A stretch of 33,631 bases of DNA from an uncultured Clostridia bacterium (GTDB lineage Bacteria; Bacillota; Clostridia; Lachnospirales; Lachnospiraceae), in the NCBI GenBank assembly GCA_947304065.1, contig CAMZAI010000003.1, forward strand, positions 1 to 33,631, read 5' to 3'. Shown here in pieces: positions 15,670 to 24,062 of this stretch. Each line of letters begins with the position of its first letter. Positions within the stretch are counted from its first letter, which is position 1. The position numbers and the translations under genes were made by a program. The notes below the pieces were generated by a model. The model made no database searches and had not been told where the DNA came from. It worked only from the letters and a program-made list of their open reading frames with translations.

Positions 15670-16716
15670 ATGGCCATATTGGTGTCGGAAGCGGCCTACG
15701 GCAGAAGCCTGGCCTCATTTCTGGCAGAACGGGAGGAGTTTCTTTATAAGCCCGTAACGTTCACGGACCTTGCCGCATATCTGCGGTTTGAACAGGAGAA
15801 TACGGTCGATCTGCTGCTATGCGACCGGGAGCTTGAGCCGGAAGAAAGGGAGGACGGACCGCGGAAGGTCTGCGTCCTCAGTGAATTCAGCACGGTTGGC
15901 GAAGATGACGGCGGACGCAGCAGCATTTTCAAGTACCAGTCGAGCGAAAGGCTGATGCAGGATATTCTTGCATGCGCGGGGACCAATGCAGATACGGGAC
16001 CTGCCGTGCGCCGTCCGAAGCTTGCGGAAGCCGCGGAGCGTTTTGCCCCGGCGGATCCGCTTGCCGAGCCTGCCCGCAAGAGCTTCAGGCTCATCGGTGT
16101 CTGCTCGCCGGTCGGGGGCAGCAGGTGCTCGACTTTTGCGTTTGCTCTCGCCGATTACCTTGCAAAGAGGGGAGCGACGCTTTTCGCAAGTCTCGATCCG
16201 TTTTTTTGCCCGCCCGTAAAAAAGGACGCCGGGACCCGCGACATTTCGGAACTGCTCTACTATCTGGAGACGAGGCCGGAAGGCGGGATGCCGGAGTTCC
16301 CGGAGTATGTTTGCGACGGGGAGGGCGCAGCGGTCATTAAGGGACCTTCGCACTGGCTCGATCTCGAAAATATGGGGAAGGACGCGCTGACGGGACTCGC
16401 GCGTCTGATCGAAAACGCCGGTTACGAGTGCGCGGTATTTGATCTCGGAAGACCGCAGACCGCGGCTACAGAGCTGCTCAGGCGCTGCACGGATATTTTC
16501 GTTACGCGCGGAAAAAACAGGCACGACGAAAGAGTGATCGCGGAATGGAAGAGGCAGCTTAAGTATTCGGGATTGTCGGACATTGCGGAACGCCTGAGCG
16601 AGCGGATCGTTCCGAGCGACAAAGCCGCCGAGGGCATGCTCGATCGCAGTGCGCTTCTTGAGGGCAGTCTCGGAGGATATTTGAAGGACATTTTTGATCA
16701 TGGCTATGTCGGATAA
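15670..16716 (+). CDS. tadZ: TadZ/CpaE-like protein of the Tad pilus locus
   Basis: A 348-residue protein at the head of the Tad locus. The N-terminal 100 residues look like a degenerate receiver-like domain; residues 139-330 look like a ParA/MinD-type domain (FRLIGVCSPVGGSRCSTFAF, ASLDPFF, ECAVFDLG). TadZ proteins place the pilus machine at a site in the cell. The P-loop is abnormal: GGSRCST has no lysine where GKT/S is expected, so ATP hydrolysis may be lost. The start is uncertain: GGAGG at 15644-15648 is 21 bases away from ATG 15670 and no closer start is in frame. The end overlaps the CpaF start by 17 bases. Confidence 0.78.
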   Translation: MAILVSEAAYGRSLASFLAEREEFLYKPVTFTDLAAYLRFEQENTVDLLLCDRELEPEEREDGPRKVCVLSEFSTVGEDDGGRSSIFKYQSSERLMQDILACAGTNADTGPAVRRPKLAEAAERFAPADPLAEPARKSFRLIGVCSPVGGSRCSTFAFALADYLAKRGATLFASLDPFFCPPVKKDAGTRDISELLYYLETRPEGGMPEFPEYVCDGEGAAVIKGPSHWLDLENMGKDALTGLARLIENAGYECAVFDLGRPQTAATELLRRCTDIFVTRGKNRHDERVIAEWKRQLKYSGLSDIAERLSERIVPSDKAAEGMLDRSALLEGSLGGYLKDIFDHGYVG

Positions 16717-17923
16717 AGAACTTTATGCGGAGCTTCGCAGGAAAATTCTTGAAAAGAGTGACGTCTGCTGCGCGGGCGGCGCAGAAGATGAAAGGCTTTA
16801 TGAACTGATAGACGAAGCGATATGCGATTACGCGCGTACCTCGCATCTGCCGCTTGCGCAGAGGATAAGAACCAGAAAACAGCTTTTTGCCTCGATCCGC
16901 GGGTTCGGCGTGATACAGGAGCTGCTCGAAGACCGGGATATCACGGAGATCATGGTCAACGGACCGCGGAATATCTTTTTTGAAAAGGACGGAAGGCTCA
17001 GCCGATTTGAGGGGGAATTCGAAGGGCTCGCGCAGCTGAACGATATTGTTCAAAAGATCGCTGCCGGGGCAAACCGTGTTATAAACGAGGCCAGTCCGAT
17101 CGTCGACGCCAGGCTGGGCGACGGATCACGCGTCAATCTCGTATTGCCTCCGGTCGCCCTCAACGGGCCGATCGTGACGATACGTAAGTTTCCCAAGGAA
17201 GTCATGACGCTTGAACGCCTGATCGAACTCGGGTCTGTGGATCTTGAGACGGCGGAATTCTTAAGAAAGGCGATAGCGGCGAAGCTCAATATAGTGATCT
17301 CGGGCGGAACCGGCACAGGAAAGACCACATTCCTGAACGCGCTTTCAGGCTGCATTCCCGCGGATGAAAGGGTCATCACGATCGAGGATTCGGCAGAGCT
17401 TCAGCTGAACGGCATAGCGAACCTTGTTACCCTGGAGGCCAGAAACAGCAATGTGGAAGGCCGGAACGGGGTCTCGATCAGGGACCTGATAAAAACAGCG
17501 CTGAGGATGCGCCCGGACAGGATCGTGGTAGGGGAGGTACGCGACGGAGCGTGTATTGATATGCTGCAGGCATTGAACACGGGACACTCGGGGATGTCGA
17601 CAGGACATGCGAATTCTACCGCCGATATGCTCTCGAGGATGGAGACAATGTGCCTGCTCGGCGCAGATATCCCGATCAGTGCCGTCAGACGGCAGATCGC
17701 GTCGGCTATCGATCTTATGATCCATCTCGGAAGATTCAGGGACAAGACGCGAAAAGTTGTGGAGATTACGGAGGTTGCCGGGTATGAGCATGACGAGATC
17801 ATTCTTAATCCGCTTTTTAAGTACGAAGAAACCGGCGAAAAAGAAGGACGCATCGAAGGAAGGCTTGTTCCTGCAGGCGCTCCGGTCACCCTCACAGACA
17901 AATTCCGCGCTGCCGGATTATGA
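16700..17923 (+). CDS. cpaF: CpaF/TadA family secretion ATPase
   Basis: A 407-residue hexameric ATPase driving Flp pilus assembly from the cytoplasm. N-terminal helical part, then GFGVIQELLEDRDITEIMVN, RPGKxxR-type positioning residues (TIRKFPKEVMTL), Walker A SGGTGTGKTTFLNALSG (about residue 203), Asp box ERVITIEDSAELQL, Walker B RPDRIVVGEVRDGA and His box TGHSGMSTGHANS. Length is normal. ATG 16700 lies 11 bases after AAGGA; TTG 16694 and ATG 16706 are alternatives. It overlaps the tadZ end and, probably, the tadB start. A single ATPase for extension and perhaps retraction is typical of Tad systems. Confidence 0.95.
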   Translation: MAMSDKELYAELRRKILEKSDVCCAGGAEDERLYELIDEAICDYARTSHLPLAQRIRTRKQLFASIRGFGVIQELLEDRDITEIMVNGPRNIFFEKDGRLSRFEGEFEGLAQLNDIVQKIAAGANRVINEASPIVDARLGDGSRVNLVLPPVALNGPIVTIRKFPKEVMTLERLIELGSVDLETAEFLRKAIAAKLNIVISGGTGTGKTTFLNALSGCIPADERVITIEDSAELQLNGIANLVTLEARNSNVEGRNGVSIRDLIKTALRMRPDRIVVGEVRDGACIDMLQALNTGHSGMSTGHANSTADMLSRMETMCLLGADIPISAVRRQIASAIDLMIHLGRFRDKTRKVVEITEVAGYEHDEIILNPLFKYEETGEKEGRIEGRLVPAGAPVTLTDKFRAAGL

Positions 17924-18650
17924 GAATTACAGGATGAGCACACGCGAGACGGCGATCTCTGCCGCATTATGCACAGCGATGCTGGCTGCGGCGGCGCTAC
18001 TCTGTTATAACAGCCTGCATGCGATGATACTGCTGAGCCCGTATTTGGTACTTTACCTTAAAAAGCAGACGCAGATAAAAAAAGAGGCGCAAAAATGGAA
18101 GCTTGATCTGCAGTTTGCCGATGCGATAAGGAGTCTGAGCGCGGCCCTCGAAGCGGGATATTCGGTGGAGAACGGACTTGCGGAGGCTTACAGGGATCTG
18201 TCGGTCACTTACGGCGAGGATGAACTGATCATGATAGAACTGAGGGCGCTGATGGGCGAGGTAAGGAACAGCGTCCCGGTAGAGAAAGCGTTTGCGGGAC
18301 TGGCGGCGAGGAGCGGAGTAGACGATATCGCGGGCTTTGCCGATGTCTTCGCGACGGCACAGAGGACGGGCGGAAACATCATTGCGATAATACGCTCAAC
18401 TACGGACACGATCAGGACAGGGATCGAACTCAAACGCGATATAAGAACGGCTATGTCGGCGGCGAAGTATGAGTCTGACATCATGAAACTCGTTCCGTTC
18501 GGAGTACTGCTTTATCTGCGTATATTTTCACCCGGAATGATCTCTTCGCTGTACGGAAATGTCCCGGGGATCGTATTTATGACCGTAATACTTATCCTGT
18601 ACGTACTGCTTTGCGGACTCTCTGAAAGGCTGGTGAGAATAGAGCTTTGA
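17784..18650 (+). CDS. tadB: TadB-like type II secretion F-domain membrane protein
   Basis: Inner-membrane platform protein of the Tad pilus. Hydrophobic helices at about residues 58-88 and in the C-terminal 60 residues flank a cytoplasmic T2SSF domain (LQFADAIRSLSAALEAGYS, AFAGLAARSGVDDIAGFADVFATAQRTGGN). Start is uncertain: ATG 17784 has a good GGAGG nine bases upstream (17770-17774) but overlaps cpaF by 140 bases in another frame, while ATG 17934 avoids the overlap but has a weak ribosome site. The stretch DYENYRMSTRE just before and at 17934 resembles the N-terminus of homologues I recall, which favours a start upstream of 17934. The stop codon overlaps the next start (TTGA). Confidence 0.88.
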   Translation: MSMTRSFLIRFLSTKKPAKKKDASKEGLFLQALRSPSQTNSALPDYENYRMSTRETAISAALCTAMLAAAALLCYNSLHAMILLSPYLVLYLKKQTQIKKEAQKWKLDLQFADAIRSLSAALEAGYSVENGLAEAYRDLSVTYGEDELIMIELRALMGEVRNSVPVEKAFAGLAARSGVDDIAGFADVFATAQRTGGNIIAIIRSTTDTIRTGIELKRDIRTAMSAAKYESDIMKLVPFGVLLYLRIFSPGMISSLYGNVPGIVFMTVILILYVLLCGLSERLVRIEL

Positions 18651-19975
18651 AAAAAGTGTGCCAACGGATATTGAAGCTGTTGAAAAAACTTGGGGCGCGG
18701 GATTTTCCGGTCAAAAGGGAAAGCCTTGAGCGGCTGAATGTAAACGGGGACGCGGATGAAGCGCAGGATGAGCAGGCCTGCAGATGCATTGCCTGTATGC
18801 TGGCGATCGCGGCAGCGACAGTCCTGATAGCGGCCGCAATATGGATCGGGAGTACGGCGGTCATCAACAGAGGAAGGCTGGCCAGAAAAGAAGCCGGTGA
18901 AGGCAGCAGCGGATATGAACTGGAGGTCGCAAGGGAAGGCAGCGAACCCGAGCAGATCACGGTGAATGTCAGCGAGCAGAGGTACGAGGGCGAGGAACTG
19001 GAGCGCTTTTTCGGGGAGGCTTTCAAGAAACTGGAAAAAGCAGTTCTTAACGGCAACGCATCCGCGGAAGAAGTCTGCGAAAGGCTGGATTTTGTCGATA
19101 CGATCGAAGGAACCCGGATCAAAGTGACGTGGCCCGACATTGACAGCACGTACTTTTATTCGTCAGGCGCGATCGTGTATGAAGCCGTGACGGAGCCGGT
19201 TATCGTCAGTCTTACGGCCAGGCTGGAGTACTACGATGAAGTACGGATATATTCGTTTCCGGTACGTCTCGTCGGAAAGCTCGAAGACGCGGGCGCCGCG
19301 TTTTCAAGGAAGCTGAACGAGCTGTTGGCAAGGGAAGATAAGGACAGTGCGGACAGTCCGTGGTTCAATCTTCCTACAGCTGTAGAAGGAGAAGGCATAG
19401 ACTGGAGCGAAAAAGAAGAGAAGAAGTGTCTGTGGGTGTTCCTCCTCGGATTCGGAGCAATCACCGCGGTGATCCCGGCGATGCGTTCCGATATCGCTGG
19501 AAAAGAGAGGAAGCGCGAGCAGGAAATGATGAGGGATTATCCGGACATCGTAACAAAGTTCGTGCTTCTCGTGACCGCGGGGATGACCTGCCGCGCGGCA
19601 TGGGAAAAGATCTGCGGGGATTATCTGAACGGAAAAGGCAGGAAAAGATACGCCTATGAAGAGATGCTGAGGAGCGCGCGGGAACTGCGTTTCGGCGCGA
19701 GCGAGGCGAAGGTGTACGAGGATTTCGGAAAACGCTGCGGAATTGCAGCCTACCGCAAGCTGGGAGTGCTTCTCGCGAATAACCTAAAACGGGGAAGCAG
19801 GGATCTGACCGGAGTACTTGAGCAGGAAGCGGCAGAGGCTGTCGAAGGGCGTATCGCCGAGGTCAGGAGACAGGCCGGTGAAGCCGGGACCAAACTGCTT
19901 CTGCCGATGTTCGGGATGCTGTGTCTGGTATTTGCGATCGTTATGGTGCCGGCGTTCTCATCGTTCGGAGGATAA
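18647..19975 (+). CDS. tadC: TadC-like platform protein with an extra extracytoplasmic domain
   Basis: A 442-residue protein read from TTG 18647, overlapping the tadB stop (TTGA). After a basic cytoplasmic start, a membrane helix lies at about residues 47-74. A roughly 185-residue polar domain (about 75-258) follows, rich in beta-like stretches (RIKVTWPDIDSTYFYSSG, PVIVSLTARLEYYDEVRI), then a second helix at about 262-284. The C-terminal half is a T2SSF domain (MMRDYPDIVTKFVLLVTAGM, then RRQAGEAGTKLLLPMFGM) with a final membrane helix. Classical TadC proteins of proteobacteria, about 300 residues, lack such an insert. It probably pairs with TadB to form the pilus base; the insert may contact pilins or cell wall on the outside. 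Confidence 0.82.
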   Translation: MKKVCQRILKLLKKLGARDFPVKRESLERLNVNGDADEAQDEQACRCIACMLAIAAATVLIAAAIWIGSTAVINRGRLARKEAGEGSSGYELEVAREGSEPEQITVNVSEQRYEGEELERFFGEAFKKLEKAVLNGNASAEEVCERLDFVDTIEGTRIKVTWPDIDSTYFYSSGAIVYEAVTEPVIVSLTARLEYYDEVRIYSFPVRLVGKLEDAGAAFSRKLNELLAREDKDSADSPWFNLPTAVEGEGIDWSEKEEKKCLWVFLLGFGAITAVIPAMRSDIAGKERKREQEMMRDYPDIVTKFVLLVTAGMTCRAAWEKICGDYLNGKGRKRYAYEEMLRSARELRFGASEAKVYEDFGKRCGIAAYRKLGVLLANNLKRGSRDLTGVLEQEAAEAVEGRIAEVRRQAGEAGTKLLLPMFGMLCLVFAIVMVPAFSSFGG

Positions 19976-20035
19976 GCGGCACAACATAAATGAAGGTCTG
20001 ATCTGAATTTTTCAGCAGAGCGGAAAGGAAGAAAG

Positions 20036-20209
20036 ATGAAAGAGAAGAAAAGGTTTTTTGCGGACAACAAGGGGGTTACCAGCATTGAGATCGTGTTAAT
20101 CCTGGTGGTGATCATAGCTCTTGTCGTGATCTTTAAGGACCAGATCGTGCAGATCGTTGAAAAGGCGTTCCGGAGCATTACCGCAAATACGGACGCGATC
20201 CTTAACTGA
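20036..20209 (+). CDS. flp: Flp family type IVb pilin (57 aa)
   Basis: The major pilin candidate, 57 residues. The start MKEKKRFFADNKG is a basic leader; cleavage is expected after Gly13, giving a mature protein starting VTSIE with the conserved Glu at +5. A single long hydrophobic helix follows (IVLILVVIIALVVIF) and then a polar tail ending in TDAILN. ATG 20036 follows GGAAAGGAAG. Its TGA shares one base with the ATG of the next gene (20209), so the two are coupled. Only one Flp pilin is present in the locus. It needs TadV for processing and is exported and polymerised by CpaF, TadB and TadC. Confidence 0.93.
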   Translation: MKEKKRFFADNKGVTSIEIVLILVVIIALVVIFKDQIVQIVEKAFRSITANTDAILN

Positions 20210-22656
20210 TGCCGGGAAAGAGAGTTTCGGGCAGCATCACTGTGTATCTGGCGCTGGTCTTTGTGCTGATGCTCTCATTGATCGCGGTGAGCCTCGAAGC
20301 GGCTGCTGCGGCGACATTGAGGAGCAGGGCCGAAGCGGCTCTGGCGTCAGGGATGGAGAGTGCGCTTGCGGATTATTACAGACCTCTTTTCGACCATTAC
20401 GGGATATTTGCGCTCGATCTGGGGTACGGAGAGACAGTTGCGGACACGGAGGAACTTGAAAAAAGAGTTCTGCGGTATGCCAAAGCGAATTCCGGGGGAT
20501 GCGACGTTGCTGACTGCACAGTGAACAGCCTCGAACCGATCACCTCCGAGGGAGGGGAATATTTTATCCGGCAGGCGATTGAAGCCGAGAAAGTGACCAT
20601 GGCCGGGGGGCTGATCGAAAGTCTTGGAGAAAAGCTCGGACTGATCGCGGGACAGAGCGACGTGAATACTGTGCTTATGAAAAAGACCGGGATTGAAGAA
20701 GAGCTTGCAGGGGTTGATATCTACACGGCCGAGCTTATGGGACTGATAGACGGAGTGGAGATAGATACCGGCATGATCCTTGAGGGAAAGGGAGTTTACA
20801 GGATCAGGAACACCTTTGTCAAAAGGTTTATGGCAGGGAGCACGGACAGTATTTCCGTCGGGATCAACAGCCCGAAGATCTATGAGAAGCTTAAGGGGAA
20901 ATATTCTAATCCTGTAGAAAGAACGGCAGAGTTGAGCCGCATGGCAGAAGAATACGCTGCCCTTCTGGCGGAAGCCGAGGCGGCGACCGCGACAGCGGAA
21001 GCAGAGATCACGCCTCTTAAGGAGGAACTGAAGCTGCTCCTGGAAGCGATCGCACAGGCGGAAGCGGAGGCCGAAGCGGACGCCGGATCGGGCGAGGTGC
21101 CTGAGGACGATCCTAACGAATCTGAAGAAGACGATGTCATAAAGGGACTCAGGGCAGCAGCGGAGGAACTCTCCGAAAGGATCGGAGCTTTGGAAGCTGA
21201 ACAGGCAAAAGTCCATGCGAAGGCGTCCACGGCCGGGCGGGAATGCGGAAATCTCGCGGGAGAGCTCAAGACGCTTTACCTGGAGACCGTTTCGTGCCTG
21301 AAAGAAACCGAGAATGCAGCACGTTCGGCGCTTGAGCTGACCGAAAGCCTGCGCCCGAAGGTTGAGGGCTTTGAACAGATGTTGGGATCCATGCAGGGAG
21401 TGCTTGACGAAGAGACACTGGAGCAATTCTCAGGCTCGGTTTCGGCGATGAAGGAATACGTCGGGCTCGGGAGCGATATGAAGGTGGACTTCGAAAAGAT
21501 CCGGGCGACGGCACTGTCCGACAGGCAGCTGCTGGACGGTAATCTGGCAGTTGAGAAACTTGACTTTCCCGAAGAAACATCCGAAGCGGCCGAAAAATGG
21601 AGCAGGCAGCTTGCGGTGCTCGGGGAAAGGATGAAGGCGTTCTCTTATGAAGGGATGACCTTTGATTATGCTTCTTTTGAGGCTGTTGACGCCGAAGATA
21701 TCATACTCGATGGGATAACCGGCTTTGTACTTGAACCGCTTTCGGATATGTGGCTCGGTTTCCTGCTGGAAGATGCGGACTCACTTTCCGAAGCTGAGCT
21801 GAATACTTATCTGCTGCCTGTGCTTGACGGGAAAGAAGAGCCGGAAGAGGCGGAACAGGCAGCGGAAGCGCCGATGTTTGAGCAGTTGTGCGGAATAATG
21901 AGCGAGGGGATATCAAAGCTGTACGGCAAAGCGGTTTTCGACATGTATCTTTACGATCATTTCAACAGCTATACGGATCCCGGAAGAATGTGCGCGTCGG
22001 TGCTGAAATACGAGCAGGAATATCTGCTCTGCGGCAGTGAGAACGACCGGGTGAACCTGGCCGGCGCAATGGCGCAGATACTGCTGCTAAGGATGATCCC
22101 CGCGGGAATATTTGTGTTTACGGATTCCGAAACAACCTCGAAAGCGGGCGCTGCGGCGCAGTCGGTCGCGGGATTTACGGGCCTGCCGTTCCTGGTGATG
22201 CTTGTGAAATCTCTTATCCTGACGGTCTGGGCGTTTGAGCAGGCGGTGGTGGAAACAGCTGCGATCGCGCGCGGGAAAAGGGTTCCGGTTCTCACGTCGA
22301 AGGAGTCTTTCTGCATCGGGATGAATGAACTCCTGTCGTTCTCAAAAGAGCTTGCCCACAGTAAGGCAAGAGCTTTTAAAGAGGGCGGGCCGTCGCTCAC
22401 ATACGAGGAATACCTTTATGCGCTGCTGCTCGTGAGGAAGAATGAAACACTTGCCGGAAGAGCGCTGAACCTGATCCAGGAGAATATCAGGTATGCTTAC
22501 GGCGACACATTTCTTATAACCAATTGCATCGTCGGCTTCGAAGCCGGGGCCGGTTTCTCCTTCGGTGCGATGTATCTGACGAACTTCCCGGGACGGGGCA
22601 AAGACAAAAGTATCAGCGGATACTCGGTCAATGTGAGTTCCCGAAGATCATACTGA
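20209..22656 (+). CDS. DUF5702 protein, pilin-like N-terminus and coiled coil
   Basis: An 815-residue protein specific to Gram-positive Tad loci. The N-terminus KRVSGSITVYLALVFVLML resembles a prepilin leader cut after Gly, but position +5 is Tyr, not Glu. Then comes EAAAAATLRSRAEAALASGM and a large outside region. Residues 240-420 are strongly coiled-coil and rich in Ala and Glu (ATATAEAEI, AEAEAEADAG, LEAEQAKVHA). A hydrophobic stretch follows at about residues 650-680 and the C-terminus is Gly/Phe rich. The position just after flp and before TadE-like genes is the standard one. A role as minor pilin, tip or anchoring subunit across the thick wall is inferred from size and context. Confidence 0.85.
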   Translation: MPGKRVSGSITVYLALVFVLMLSLIAVSLEAAAAATLRSRAEAALASGMESALADYYRPLFDHYGIFALDLGYGETVADTEELEKRVLRYAKANSGGCDVADCTVNSLEPITSEGGEYFIRQAIEAEKVTMAGGLIESLGEKLGLIAGQSDVNTVLMKKTGIEEELAGVDIYTAELMGLIDGVEIDTGMILEGKGVYRIRNTFVKRFMAGSTDSISVGINSPKIYEKLKGKYSNPVERTAELSRMAEEYAALLAEAEAATATAEAEITPLKEELKLLLEAIAQAEAEAEADAGSGEVPEDDPNESEEDDVIKGLRAAAEELSERIGALEAEQAKVHAKASTAGRECGNLAGELKTLYLETVSCLKETENAARSALELTESLRPKVEGFEQMLGSMQGVLDEETLEQFSGSVSAMKEYVGLGSDMKVDFEKIRATALSDRQLLDGNLAVEKLDFPEETSEAAEKWSRQLAVLGERMKAFSYEGMTFDYASFEAVDAEDIILDGITGFVLEPLSDMWLGFLLEDADSLSEAELNTYLLPVLDGKEEPEEAEQAAEAPMFEQLCGIMSEGISKLYGKAVFDMYLYDHFNSYTDPGRMCASVLKYEQEYLLCGSENDRVNLAGAMAQILLLRMIPAGIFVFTDSETTSKAGAAAQSVAGFTGLPFLVMLVKSLILTVWAFEQAVVETAAIARGKRVPVLTSKESFCIGMNELLSFSKELAHSKARAFKEGGPSLTYEEYLYALLLVRKNETLAGRALNLIQENIRYAYGDTFLITNCIVGFEAGAGFSFGAMYLTNFPGRGKDKSISGYSVNVSSRRSY

Positions 22657-22757
22657 AAAGGATAATGATCGATATCTGTCCTTGATCTGCAGGCATTTCT
22701 CCCAATTCTAACCTATATCTTCTCTCTCCGGCGGGGTACTGTAAATCAAGAACAGTT

Positions 22758-23624
22758 ATGGATCATTATCCATTGGTGAGGGCTTTGAAAAAAAGAAGAG
22801 AGTTTAAGGCTTCGCTTACGGCGGAAGCCGCGCTTGCGTTTCCTGTTTTCTTCTTTGCGGTGATGGCGCTGTGCTGCCTGTTCCTGTATATGGAGGCGGA
22901 AACCGCGATAGGGGAGGCAATGCTCGAGACGGCCAGATGTGTGAGCGTTTATGGGGATATTGTCTCAGGGGCAGAGGAGAAGGCAGAGGAAAAAGGAACG
23001 ATCGCCGGAATTGCCGCCGATATCCTCGAAGGAGCTGCGGTCGGGACGATCCTCACGGAGAATCTGAAGGACCATCCGATAGCAGTAAATACCGTAGTAG
23101 GCGGCCTGTCGGGAATATCCCTGAAAGGATCCGACATTTGCACCGATGACGGCTGCCTGCATCTGGTATGCTCCTATGAATTGAGGTCTCCGGTCACGGG
23201 CCTCGGATTGCCGGGCATTAAGGGCAGTAGTGAGATCGTATACAGATATTTCACAGGAACGGCAGCCGACAGTCTTCTTGAGGAGAGCGAACAGGAAACC
23301 GAACCGGAAGAGGAAACGGTCTATAAGACCGAAACCGGGACCGTTTATCATGTTAGACTGACATGCCCCAGCCTTAAGCTTCATATTCTGACGACGACGC
23401 CCGGAGAGGTGAACGGACAACGGAACGAGTACGGCGGGAAGTATTATCCATGCGAAAAATGCGCTTCGGGCGAGACGCCCGAGGTGATCTACATTACAAC
23501 GGACGGAGACAGATATCATTACAGATTGGACTGCAGCGGCCTGAAACGTACGATAACGGAGATAAAAAAGTCGGAAGCGGACGGGTTGAGGCCCTGCAAA
23601 AGGTGTGGGGAAAAGGGAGATTGA
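22758..23624 (+). CDS. tadE: TadE-like pseudopilin with two C-terminal possible zinc-binding modules
   Basis: A 288-residue protein. The leader FKASLTAEAALAFPVFFF fits class III prepilin processing after Ala18, with Glu at +5 (SLTAE), followed by one membrane helix. The middle region is a TadE-like outside domain. From residue 188 there are two copies of a small module with H-x4-C and C-x2-C: His198, Cys203, Cys232, Cys235, and His254, Cys259, Cys280, Cys283, each introduced by VY/IY-x-T-x-x-G. These resemble Ada-type zinc-binding motifs. ATG 22758 has a poor ribosome site; TTG 22785 (KKRREFKAS) after GTGAGG is an alternative. The 101-base gap upstream holds no obvious terminator or promoter. 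Confidence 0.8.
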   Translation: MDHYPLVRALKKRREFKASLTAEAALAFPVFFFAVMALCCLFLYMEAETAIGEAMLETARCVSVYGDIVSGAEEKAEEKGTIAGIAADILEGAAVGTILTENLKDHPIAVNTVVGGLSGISLKGSDICTDDGCLHLVCSYELRSPVTGLGLPGIKGSSEIVYRYFTGTAADSLLEESEQETEPEEETVYKTETGTVYHVRLTCPSLKLHILTTTPGEVNGQRNEYGGKYYPCEKCASGETPEVIYITTDGDRYHYRLDCSGLKRTITEIKKSEADGLRPCKRCGEKGD

Positions 23625-24037
23625 GTTTTTCTGTGGTCATGGGGATCTATCTGCTGGCGCTCGCGGCAGAGGATATGTTTAAAAAGAGCGTTCCGCTTTT
23701 TCTGCTGGCAGCGGGCGCGATACCTGCGGCGGTATCTTTTTTTACCGGACAGAGGCCATCCCTTGCGGACAGGGGATTGGGACTGGCCGCGGGACTCGTG
23801 CTGCTCCTTGTAGCGAAGCTCAGCAAAGAAATGATCGGCTTCGGTGATTCCGCAGTTTTGAGCATAGCCGGGATAACGCTCGGACTTCGGATGACAGCGG
23901 TAATGACGGCGCTTTCGCTTTTTCTGCTCCTGATATATGCGGTCGCGATGCTTGCGAGGGGGAGGCTGCACAGAAAAAGCAAAGTGCCTTTCCTGCCGTT
24001 TGTTTTTGCGGGATATATGCTGATGCAGTTTATGTAG
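23621..24037 (+). CDS. tadV: TadV-like A24 prepilin peptidase
   Basis: A membrane aspartyl protease of about 138 residues that removes prepilin leaders from Flp and the TadE-like proteins. The two catalytic aspartates are in ALAAEDMFKKSVP and in the GxGD motif IGFGDSAVL. About five to six hydrophobic helices cover most of the protein. The frame is open from 23450, but this overlaps the TadE-like gene. The start is probably TTG 23621 overlapping the upstream TGA (TTGA, as at tadB/tadC), with purine-rich AAAAGGGAGA in front; GTG 23633 and ATG 23639 are alternatives. Short peptidases lacking the methylase domain are normal for Tad loci. Stop TAG. Confidence 0.85.
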   Translation: MSFSVVMGIYLLALAAEDMFKKSVPLFLLAAGAIPAAVSFFTGQRPSLADRGLGLAAGLVLLLVAKLSKEMIGFGDSAVLSIAGITLGLRMTAVMTALSLFLLLIYAVAMLARGRLHRKSKVPFLPFVFAGYMLMQFM

Positions 24038-24062
24038 CTTTCATGTGAGAGGTGTGACCGGG

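Noticed and set aside
15399..15670. Small open frames in the AT-rich gap before tadZ
   Set aside because: No ribosome site, unlike codon use, and they overlap the hairpin and promoter. They look like chance frames in AT-rich DNA.
20347..21426. Minus-strand open frame opposite the DUF5702 gene
   Set aside because: Explained as the antisense of the Ala/Glu-rich coiled-coil codons; no domain or ribosome site.
23450..23620. Long N-terminal extension of the prepilin peptidase
   Set aside because: It overlaps the cysteine modules of the TadE-like gene, is polar, and does not look like a peptidase start; TTG 23621 fits better.
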